From the NCBI GenBank assembly GCA_018399915.1, contig JAGYNW010000037.1:1-13218 (forward strand): a stretch of DNA of 13,218 bases, written 5' to 3'. Under the pieces are notes generated by a model that saw only the letters and a list, made by a program, of their open reading frames with translations, was not told the origin of the DNA and searched no databases. Of this stretch, positions 1-12,000 are shown in pieces (positions within the stretch are counted from its first letter, which is position 1; the number at the start of each line of letters is the position of its first letter). The position numbers and the translations under genes were made by a program. Source of the stretch: Candidatus Omnitrophota bacterium (lineage in GTDB: Bacteria; Omnitrophota; Gorgyraeia; Zapsychrales; Zapsychraceae).

Positions 1-3000
1 TCTCTTTATCAAAAATCGCTTCAATCTCAGCTAAGGTAGCATCTCCATCTTCAACCGAATCATGCAATACCGCGGCCAGCAGGATATCCTTTCTTTCAAT
101 TCCCAGCTCCAGGACAAGGATCTTAATAATGTCCGTAAAATGGCTGATAGCCGAACTCTTGCGGTCTTTGCGTGACCGGCTGATATTTTTACGGGAAATG
201 ATCTCAAACGCTTTTGTAAATAATCCGATCTCTGTGTCACTAAAAGTTAAACCAATATCATGAATCATATGGAATAATAACCGCGGAACCATCTTCCCTT
301 CGACAAAATCGATTTCATCGCGTCCGGGCTCTTGAGACAGAACCCTTTTCAGCGCCTGGGACAATAAATTATAGATGCCGGCTTGCGAATACCGCCCCGG
401 CACGTTGACCTCAAAAGTAAACTTGACCGGTTCGCCCGCCTTTTTAATATTCGGCGTTAACAATGATCCCAGCTGGATATCGAAAGAATCAAGGATATCA
501 ATAACCTTGAAAAGATTTCCCTGTTCATTATCAATATGAAATTCTAATAAACCTTTCCATGTACGTATGCGCTCATAATCCGCGTCAATAATATCTGGGG
601 TGTACTTGACGTTATCGATCGCTCTCAAAATTTTCTTCTTTGTTCTGCCTTCAATCCCTAATCGAAGAACCCTTTTATTATCCTGTAAATATTTCTCTAT
701 CCAGATAACGTCTACCTCATCTTTAAGCGCCCTGAGCACATCCTTAAAAAAGCCTCTGCGAAAATGTTTGTATTCCAGAATAATCTCTGCCTGCCACCTT
801 TGATGTTTTTTCACGACTTTAGGGCAAACCACCTTGATCTTCCTCAACAAAAGGATCTCGATAAAGAAGTCCGAAGCGAAAAGCTCTTCCAATTCTTTTT
901 CTTTGAGAGAAACTAAATAATTCCTACGAATAAAATACTCCAAGGAACGGTCATTAAAGCTAAACCCATTCTCTCCTTCGGTCATCTTCGCGTGATTTTG
1001 CAATATCCGATAAGCATATTCATAAATGAAAGCCTGCTCAATCGGTTTCAACGTGTTCTGTTTCAAGAACGAGTGATCCAGCAATCTTCTCACCATCTTA
1101 TAATCAAGGATAACAGCATTAGGTTTTTGATATTTCGCGAAATAAAGGAAATATTTTAACTGATCTACGGTTTCAGGATAAGACTGCATCCTCTGATAAT
1201 ACGCGTTAACCCATGCGAAATAGGCTCTGGTGAAATCTCTTTCATACCCTTTCATTAACAACTGATAATTGCGGTTGTGCTTTAATAAAGAGCTATACAA
1301 ATCGGTTGTAAAATCTTTGATGATTTGCTTAACCTTGAATTTCTTAAAGGCGGCCACTAATGCCCACACAACAGATACACTGATGAGGACACTAAAGAAG
1401 ATGTCTAAATAACTGAATTTCTCAAGCACAAAGACAAACATCATTGGTAACGCTGTTCCGCTTAGCTTATTTGAATCAGGGCCCTTTGTCCGTCCTCTGT
1501 CCTCTTGCGCGACCGGCGCTTGGTTATGTCTTTTAACGCCTGAATCCAAACGATGACTTTTCCCTGAAAACTTATCCATCGTAAGCTTATGAACCCCCAT
1601 AAAGACAATAGCGCCAATAAAATACATGACGGCGTCCACGACATCCGGCGTGGATGTGATGCCCAACACCTCACACACAATCGTCAACAGAGTAGCCCAG
1701 CCCAAAGCCGCGATGCCAATGTTGCGCGGCCGCGCGTAAAAACGGCGGGCGATGCCCGTGTAATTATGCGGGATCCGCTGTTGCGCCCATGCCTTCCCTT
1801 TGGCCATTGTTTCATTGAGAGGATCCATATTGCGAAGAATCGTGCTGACGATGCTGATCAGCATCGGGGTGAAGATCACGAATAACGGCACCGCTAATAA
1901 ATCATTGAACTGATTGGCGAAGAACTGCGCGGCCCAGGAATCACGGATCGGTTTGACCACGGGATAGATCACGTTCGTGTTCGCATATGTGACGATCCCC
2001 AAGACAAGCCCCATGACCGCGGGGACAAACAACTGTGACTTTCGTGCCGGGATATTGTGCTTTTTCGTTGTCTCGACTAAAGCGGCAACCGTCATCATCA
2101 CAGCCGGGAAAACAATCACAAATTCACTAAAATACTGACCAATGGTCATCGCTTCCATGAACAGAGTAGTTATAAGCGTTGTAACACCCATGGTTTTTGT
2201 GAAACTCCATTCGCGGACAAATTCTCGAATGTTAGTAAATTGACAATATTTCATGTACCACAACAGAACACTCCATACCGCGTAACCTAACGTGAGAATA
2301 GTACTCGTTGTCATGATGAAAAAGACCCCAGGATTCATCTCGACCATATTGAACCCAGAAGAACAAACCATATATGTTACTAACGCGCTGACAGGGATCA
2401 ATGAAATCAAGAAGACTTTTGATTTTACATACATCTCTGACAACGGAACGTGGCGGTACGCGTCGCCATGCTCTGCTTCGTGTTCACGCCGTTCTTTCTT
2501 GAACTCGCGGATACCCATGGCGATCATGACTGCCACCGAAACAACACCCAAGGCCAACAACCCGATCAATAAGTAGGAAGATACCGCCGGATTTTGCGCC
2601 AATCCAAACACCGCCGACAACTCGGCAACACCCGTGCCGTAGAATCGGGTTGGCTTGGATGACTCTGGCTTTTGCAGACGCATTACCTTAAGCCCGTGCA
2701 CGTATTCAAAATACTGTGGATTCGTCGGGGAGATCGCCGATGGGATATAATGATTTTCTCCAAAAGGATTCTTCCCGTGATTCACGGTTGCTTCCAGGGC
2801 CGCATCCAGTGCCTGCTGCTGATACCCGGCCGCCTCAAATACCGGAACGTAACGCGTATCTGTGTTGAACAAGACCACCGTGCTCACACCGGCTTGGCTT
2901 AACGCGCCTATCCATTCTCTTAGCTGATCAGAGGTATGATTCTCTGCAAGTGCCCGGCCGCGGGTATTTTTCGCCCACTTAATGGCATCCTTAAGCACCA

Positions 3001-6000
3001 ATGTGCTGAAAGGTCCTTGTTGGGATAAAACATCTAAAAGTACCTGCGTTTCAAAGATATTGCCGCCGATATCGTTTTCGGATTTGAACATTAACCGGCC
3101 GCTGAATGTCTGTTTGTCAATGAAATCCATTTTTTGGCCTAAGAGCCGCTTGGCGCCTTCGAACAGTTCGATCATCAATCTTCGTGTCGGAATTTGATTC
3201 ACAAATACCGTATCGGTGAACATCGCGGGTAACGCATCCGCGCCGCAACAAGGCACCAAGGCTCTGCCGTGCAAGAGCCCGTGTGCGGATAAATATTTCA
3301 GGATAAGAATCTCATCATAGACCGCATAGCGATACGCCTCATGCGCAGCAAATTCTCTTCGTCGGTTTCTTTGGATGGCTTGCACCATATGAGCAGGGTC
3401 CGCTGCAGAAACACGGGAATCATTTTCCTCTGTTCCAACCAGCCACGGTAGGTTGTCTTCCTGCAGCGGTTGCTCATACGATATTTTCTTTGGCGAAAGA
3501 TCATACTGACTTCTATGGATCATATCTGCCGCTACGGAGGAATGCTCTTCATCTCTTCCAACCAGCCACGGTAGGTTGATGCCCCGTAGCGGCATAATCT
3601 TATTATCTTTTGTCTTTTCTCCGGAATCTTGCGCATCAGTCAAGTGCAAGAACTGTCTGAGTCCTTCCGCCATCTTTGCCTGGCTTAAAAATCCATATTT
3701 GCCCTGCTGCCCGTTCCAGCGCATCTTCCATGCCGAATGAATGTAATCTCCCAGATCAATGGTTTCAGAAACATATCCTTGTGTCCTGGATTTCTTCAAC
3801 TCATACTTATAACCATCTTCGATAATCCCCATGGCGTGCAGATCCAGGAAGGCATCCACAACATCCGGATGAAATTGCGTGCCTTTGCCCTCGGCTATGA
3901 CACAGACGGCTTGATCCACGGTTAATCGCTTGCGGTAGGGGCGGTCTGTCCGCATGGCATCATAGGTATCGGCGACCGCGACAATAGAAGCAAGTATATC
4001 AATCGCCTCCCCTTTAAGTCCGTCCGGATAGCCTGTGCCATCCCAACGTTCATGATGCGAACGGGCCACAATCGCGGCCCCATGATCCATATTCATTAAT
4101 TGGCTTAAGATCTCATGACCATAGAGCGTATGCAGTTGCATGCTATGCTGTTCTTTGGCGTTCAGCCCCTCTTCCTTCTGCAAAATATGATCCGCTATCG
4201 CGATCTTTCCGATATCGTGTAAGCGGCCTGCGACATAAAGATTCTCCAACACCGTATTGAAATCTTCCGCATTAAAATTAAATCCCCGATCATACATGCG
4301 GCTTGCGGTCCTGATTGATAAATTCGCGACCCTTTCGGTATGACCGTCAGTATATTGATCTTTATGATTAATGGCAGAATCTATAATAAAGATCGTATTT
4401 TCCCCCGGAGTAATTATAGCCTTCACGCCTTCCTGGATAAGTCTATAGGCTGGAAAAGAATCACTTTTCACTTCAAGCAAAATCTTTCCGTGATAAGCGG
4501 ATAAAAACTGGATCTCTCTAAACATATTAAGGGCCTGAACATCCCGGCCTTGCAAGAACTCTTCTTCGGCATCCGGTAATGAATGAAGAACACTCTGAAG
4601 AGAACCGACCTGTCCCACCATTAAAGAGGCCCGCTGCAAGATTCCCGGCTGCCATTTATAATCATCCCAATCGGAAAGGATAATATATTCCTGACCATTC
4701 ACTTCATATTCGGTCCTCACAAAACTTTCAAACGGAGCGATCTTGACCTTGCGGTTGACCAACAGCTCATACAAGGCCCTGGCCATATTCATGGAACCTT
4801 TGTCACATAAGAACTGAATGGCTATGCGGGCTTCCGGAGAGTCATAGGCAATGTAACCCAAATGCTCGATTTTCATTCCCCAAAGTGCCAGTTTACCCTG
4901 GATCTCATCCATAATGCCTTGAGCCAATACAGGTTTTTCATGCGGCAATAAACTTGATCCTCCTCTGGCTGTTTGTGAATATATGCCAGTGGTATTAACC
5001 TTAAGCCATTTTTCATAGCGCCTTTTTTGGGTCGCCTTCCATTCTATGTCTTTCTCGATCCATTCTGTACCCGCTAACAATGCCTGGGTGAATTCTTCCG
5101 CCACAAAATGATTGGTAAAATATTCAATCTTCTCATGCACCAAAATGATTTCCATGGGGCGATAAGCCATATACGCTGTTTCCACATAAAGGGTTTGGCC
5201 GATAATATAGGCCCCAAAAGTCACTTTGTCGGTATGGATCAATTGCAAGGCATCGACGGGAACCGCTTGTGTGATCTTGCCCTCTGCGATTAAATGTTGA
5301 ATATAGGTGTCTGAAAGCTTGTTTGTCTTTGCAAACCGGGCCGCCAACCGCCTGCCTGGATCCATAACACGATTATCTGCTTTGGCGGCATTTATCATTT
5401 CATGGATTTGTGCCTCTGTATATTTGCCGGTACAGCCTCTTAAATCCGCCTTGTTCTTCGCGGACCCTTTTTGCGCAATAATTTGCGTGAACGCCCTTTG
5501 CCCTTGTTCATGGATCGCGATACCGACACGCCACCCTTTGTGAGCTAACTGCATGGCATCGGTCTTGGCGCTGTAATGAGTTGCGCCCACCAAGTCAAAT
5601 TCCAAATATCCTCCTGCGAGAACCGTTTGGACTTCTTCCTTCGGATCAAGCACATGCGCGAAGAAAACTTCTTGAATTTCATAATGGGGACCCATGTTAG
5701 AAATACGAATTTTCGCGTTTTCACCCATGACCTTTCTTCGAAGGGACCGATCAGCGCCATACCATTGACGTAAATCTTCCTCGATCAGGACATAAGCATC
5801 TTCATCCGCCGCGGCATAGGCCTTCCAGTCTTTTCCTTTGAGAAGTCTTCCTTGATGTCCCCTTTCGACAAGAATAGCGTGGGCATCGCTTAAGGCTTCG
5901 GCATCATAATCTATCCCGATGACCCTTTTGGCTCCCAGGCTTAATATAATTAAGGAAAGGATCCCTGTGGCGATTCCATCGACCTCAACCACTTTCCCTT

Positions 6001-9000
6001 TAAGATCAACTTCCAAAAGCCCCATAATCGTTGGCAATAAATACAGCGCGAACTGATGTTCATGCTCGATGACAAACACATTATTCTTCAATTGCGACGG
6101 GATCGGCCGACCTTGTATTGCGTTTTTGGCAACAACCATAATTTCCCCGACCCTGAAATACCTGACGGTGGACCGGTCTTTTTCGATAATGGTGTCAAGG
6201 GCCTTTGCGCCCACACTGACGGTCCCTTGTTCCACCCGAATTTGATTTTCCGTAATGATCGTTGTTTCCCATTTTTGCATCAATAACCTCTTGGTCAACT
6301 CAACAGCGATCTCATGGTTGGAAACATGCTCAATCTTTTCATGCAGAAGGATTTCTTCAGGGGTCATGTATTGCGGGTGGGATGCATCAAGATACGGGGT
6401 TTCGACAAAAAACGTATTATCCATAATATAGGCGCCGAAAGTAATCGTGGATGTTTGTATGGCCTTAAACGCCCGGATCACAACCGGCGGCCCTGTGATG
6501 TAATACTGCGCAATCAACTCTTTCAAATACGGATGAACCGCGGCTTCAGCCCTGCGGAACGTGATCTGCTGAGCTTCATCAAAACTATAGACACGGTTCT
6601 CTTTACGTGCCTGGTTGATTATCTGTTGGATCTCTTGCTCAGTGTGTACGCCGCGGCTTCCCCGGTTCTTACGATTTTTGTGATTATTGTTTTTGGCCCC
6701 ATGCACGTTCAAAGGACGGTTATTGGGGGCATGCAATTCTTTGACTTCCTTACTTCGGATGATCTCAGCGGAAAGCGCCCCGTCAACCTTAGAAAGCGCA
6801 TTGTAAATATCGCTATTGGTAATATATTGGAACCCTGAAATCATAAATTCATAAATCCCCTGCGTCGCATGCTTTTCCGGCCGGGAGTTGATCTTGACCT
6901 CTACTGAGAGAGCTCCTTTAAGGGCCCCTTTAACATCCGTTTCAAAATCGCTGCGCACAACTCCGTAAACCAGAATGGTCAAAGCGATCTTGTCATAAAC
7001 AAAGGAATAAATCTCTTCCGGATCAATAATATCCAGAGCGATCGCGATATACAGTTCATCCAAATTCGCTTTAAGGCTTCCAAACATGCCTTTGGCCTGA
7101 CTGATAAATCCGGCTTTATCCGCAAATTCCTTTATAAGATCTTTGGCTGTATCAACCGAAGCCCTTCCGAACACCCTTTGCAGGCGCGCATAACCCTGGC
7201 TTATCAAAGAAGCCCTTGTTCCGGATTTTTCCCTTTCCATTTTATGAAGAGCTAAGCGCATTTTACTTCGATTCATTTTCAATCCATCAATCAGTTTCGC
7301 CAGGCCAATCGTATAATGGACATCCTCGTCTGACTCACCAAATAACGGTACGGGTTCTCCTGAATATCTCGGCTCCAAGACAAGGCCGGTTGAGATCCGA
7401 TACGCGTGCCGCAAAAACGATCCGCCTTTGAGCAACGTATATCTCTTTTCTCTGGCCGGGATCACGTTGCGATAGCTTAGGATCAGCCCTTTATATTGTT
7501 CATCAAGCGCGATATCCTTATGCATGGCAACGTCGTACATGGTAGAATCTTTGGGCAACGCGACAACCGATAAGGTATATTTTGCCCGTTTTGTTTTGCG
7601 TAAAAAGATCACAAATCTCTGATCCCTTAAAGACGCATAGAGCCTGTTCAGATTTTCTTCCGGCGCGGGTGTCAATTCTATCTCATCGTTCAGCAATCTT
7701 TGTGTTTCCATACCCTGATCAGCCAGAATCCGTTCTAACTTGTAAACCCAATGGCTTTTTACGCCCGGCCCCAAAGACCGGAACCGGTTGACCAAACCAT
7801 AACGGTATTTTTTATAATCTTCATGGCTCAGGATCTGCAGCTCCCATTTGATGTCATCCTTTTCAAATGCCACATGGATCGCATTGTATCCCATTTTCAC
7901 TTCTTTTTTATATTTCGTGTGCGTCAAATTCTCCTTTAACTTCTTGTACACTTCCAAATACGCCTCGTGCGGATCACTGACAATGATCATCAGCCGCAAT
8001 ACATCCGGAAGTTCAGAGACATTTTTATATTTCGTTTGCGGTGATGTCAGCTTCTCAAAGATAGATGACAACTTTTTATTATCCACAACCACAACCGCAT
8101 CCTTATCCTTTATGCCCTTTTCTCCTACGATCTCCTGCGAGAAGAAACGATACATATCATTCAATATCCATTCAACATTCCCATAATCATCAATCTTCAA
8201 ATATGCCTCTACCGCTTTTTTGATGATCAAGTATTCGGTACTGTAATTGTGTTTAAAGATCGTGTCATTGACATCCGCCAAAAGTGACCTTAGATTCAAA
8301 CGCTCGGCCAAAGGCAGATACAGATGGGATAATTGAACAAAGATTGTTTCCTGTTCATCATCAGCATGCACATACGCATCCAATTTCGCGGCATAGACCA
8401 GATACAGAATCCTGATATTACCCTTAGTCAACTTAATGATCATGTTCATGTAGTTCAAAATCGTATCCACAGCACCGATAGAGGATATCTCTCTGTCAAG
8501 GTAAGGCAATTGCGCGATAACATTTTGTCTTTGGATAATAGGCAAAATATCCCAAATATCCTCTTTCCTGTGCGGGGCAATTTTTTCAAAGGCCTTCAAC
8601 AAGACCGGAAGTCTTTCGGCCGCGATCTGGCAGGAACTCAAGAAAGCCGCGGCAACGGTTACGTCATCCGCGCCCCAACGGACAAGCCGTAATCCTTTCT
8701 CCAAAATACTTCTCAATTCTTTTTCATCATCTGTCAGTCTCAAGATCTCTTTTTTGGCAACGCTATAAGCGGCAAGAATAAAGATCTCTCCGATAGGGAT
8801 CGAATGCTTGATCGCGCTCTCAAGGATCGGCCTGATCGCTGCGAAATCTTTATACTTGGTTTCAAGGAAATCAAATTCCCTCTCACGGTTCAGATCATGC
8901 AGGTCTCTTCCTTGCGACTGATCTTTTAGTAAACGCTTCATATCCGCGGTACAACCGACTTCGTGGATCATGACCGCTGCCCGGTGGATGTCTACCGACG

Positions 9001-12000
9001 TGTAACGATGTTCATCCCGGTTGGAAAGCAACATATATTCTTTTCCGTCCACTTCATAAATGGTCGCGCAAAAACCCTCAAACGGTGCAATTTTCACTTG
9101 TGATGCCTGAAGCATACGATACAGTTTGTTAGCCAAAGAAACCTGCGCCTTGGCCTTCAGGTATTTCAAGGCGAGATAGCTTGCCTGCGATTTCAGAGGA
9201 ACGGCTTCTAATTCTTCAACTGTTTTCCCTAATGACGCCAATGTTGAGCTGACAATACTATTGATCTCCTGACGGCTTAATTCCGCTTGTCCCGGGGCCC
9301 GGCAAGCCGTATCTTCTGAACTTCCTTTAAGAGATTTCTCTTGCTTGGCCACATCCGCCTTTAATTTATCCGCGTTCGCAACAGCGATAGGATAATCCGG
9401 AAGCCGGTCTAAGGCTGTTTCATAATAATGTTCTGCCCTTTGTCGCGCTTTCTCGTTTCGTGTTAAGCGGAACATCGTATGGAAAGCGGTGGCCACATTA
9501 TGATAAATGTTTCCAACCATCAAATGATACGCACTTGACCCTTCGGAAATAGCAATCTTTTGGGCAGCGAGGTCTTCTTCAGAGTAAAGCGCAAAATTCT
9601 TAACGCCTGTAGATGCAATAAAGCCTGTAAAATCACAAATCCTGTAGCCCGGGGCCTCCTTAATTCCATTCATCAGATGCGGTTCCCCATCAATGGTAAC
9701 TTCCATCAGGACCTGTCTTTCAAATCCTAACGCTGAAAGGATCATGTAAACCCGGTAAGCGACCGTGACACAATTATTCAACACGGTTGTAATGAAATGC
9801 GTGCCTTCTTTGTAATCCTGCAGCTCTTCTGTGTCCCGGTCTGTGGATGCGTGTTGTATCTTTGCCTGCTGTCTGCGTATTTGATGAAGCATACCTTCAA
9901 CCAAAACAATGTCTTTGACATCGATAAAATACCGGATCACATCTGAAAGCGTATCGTGACGCGTCTCTTGACGTATGCGACGGAATATCTCTTGCAACCG
10001 CATCAGGGTGGTCTCATCTTTGGTCAGTGCATTGTCCCTGATCAGAGGTTGCACCTCATCTTCAATGAATTCTTGATCCCTTGTTTGAAGCACGCCGGCG
10101 GCTTGCGTTTCGGCCGGCACAGACCATTTCCTATCAAGAACCTGCCGGACAAAAAGGCTGATCCTTTGAGCTGTTTCCTTGATCTGAGCAGTTTCGGATT
10201 TTCTTATCCTGTCCACAAGTACATTCACGGCCTTCAGGTAGGCGACCATTTTCATTAAGGCCTCATCGGAAACATCTTCCTGGCTTGCCGCGGTAATATA
10301 CGCCTTGTTCCTGAAATAAAACGCGTTTGAACGGGGACCTGTAGCTTTCAGGAAGAACACGCTATATAACTGGTGTTGCCCGCCTAAGTCTATTTCCCCG
10401 ATTTCAGGCAAGTTCACGATAATCCCTGCCAGAGACTTGTTGGCTTGCGCGATACGGGATTGATCAAAAGTGGCCGGCACTATCCGATCGTACAAGAGAT
10501 CGATCATTGCTGCTTTTTCTGACTCCGTTAAATTATTGTCGTAAGTCAATGCCTGCTGATCATCAAGGGCATTTTTCTCATAATTTTTAAAGGCATCACT
10601 AAATAAAGTAATGACCGCTTCGGCATCGATATCAGAACCGTCAAAAAACCAACGGATCCCGGCTTCAAACACGGAAAGGTCCCTATGCGATTCATTGATG
10701 ATCTTGACATAGTCACTTAAACTTCTTAAGAACATATCAATGGACATCTCTTCCGGCATTTCCCCGATATCAATAAGAACAAAATTCAGGTCCATGATGT
10801 GCCCGATGAAATTGGTGCGGTTAAAATCAACATAAACTTTTCCATCCAAAAGAACATAAACAATCGCGGCTGTGACCATAACTTTTTGCGCGAATTCTTC
10901 CTGCAGATAATCATTCGATTCATTGAGCAGATCGACAATAACCTCCCCGGAAATAAATTCCTCTGTCAGTAAATGCGCCTCATAATTCGCGGTCAAAGGT
11001 ATTTCTAAAAGACGGCCTACACGCGGAATAAACTTCCTGTCGGTATGGATATTATGTTCCCGGGCCTTTTGGTCCAAAAGGCTCATATTATCAAATTCGA
11101 CCGGTAACAGTCCCGCTAACAACTTCGGTGCCTTTATTACCAACTTGTATTCCCACGCCTCATTAGTAATGATCTTTACCCCGTAAACCACCTTGGATAA
11201 ACCAAGATACCCGCCTTTAATATCAAAGCGTTCGATGCTGTGAATATTCCGGGTCGAAAGATTCTTGCCAAAGATATTTTGTATTGATCCTATAATGAAA
11301 TCCTGCACGCGATCCCGGTTTTGATTCATCCAGTTACCCACCGCGAATAAACGGTCCTCCAGGATCTTGTTGATGAGTTCTTGCGTGAAAAGCGCGATCA
11401 CGTTTACCTGATCGACCAACCAATCATCAGCCGCTTCAATCGCACTGTCGCGTTGCAGATAAACCCGAAGCACCTCTTCACGGATAGCGGGGTTTTCGTC
11501 CAAGAAGGACTTGCTGCTTTCGCGGGCATGCTTTTCATCTAATCCCAAGAAGGCATGCAAGAAGAGCTCGTGATGCGCCACGAATTGCGCGTAGGCCAGC
11601 GGAATCCTTTGCGATAACAGAAGGCTTTGCAGATGAACGGTCTTGTTTTCCCTCTCATACCAGGCCGTAGCCTCCCCGGCCAAGACCTCTTCGATCACAC
11701 AATTAATGCTCAACGGAGGCCCTGTAATAAAATGGGAAACAAAGCCCATGATCTCTTTCAACCTTTCAAAGTATTCCGCGCGCAGGCTGTCTTTGAGATC
11801 CCCCTCAATTTTAACTATACCCTTCCCGACAAAAACCACCCGGCCTGAACCGACAGTTCCCTCAGCCACAAAACCCTCATCAAAGGCGACTTTATCGGGA
11901 GCCATGGATCTTGCAACCCGGTCTCTTGCACGTAAAGACAGCGCCGCAGGGAAGCCCTTAACCAGCCACGGTAGATCAGAAACTTCTTTCTGCGGCGCTT

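Noticed and set aside
1462..1680. Minus-strand ORF ending in a stop near 1462, which at first looked like the end of the giant gene
   Set aside because: It is in another frame (TTG start at 1680, phase 0). The main frame (phase 1) reads on through this region without a stop.
3391..3594. CRISPR array made of elements B and C
   Set aside because: There are only two local copies, with arms that are part of each unit, long hairpins, and continuous protein coding through both.
6290..6345. HExxH-type zinc metallopeptidase in the HEKIEH helix
   Set aside because: The second His is at +5, not +4, and one copy has Tyr there, so the zincin motif is not met.
6314..6838. Plus-strand ORF of 174 codons
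   Set aside because: It lies antisense to clearly coding minus-strand domains (end of the RSH ACT-like domain and the 'ITGPP...HE' copy B). Its product has no recognisable motif, so it is a shadow.
11940..11999. Transcription terminator hairpin
   Set aside because: It is inside an open reading frame, has a loop of about 40 nt, no following U-tract in either direction, and shares a coding core with elements B and C.
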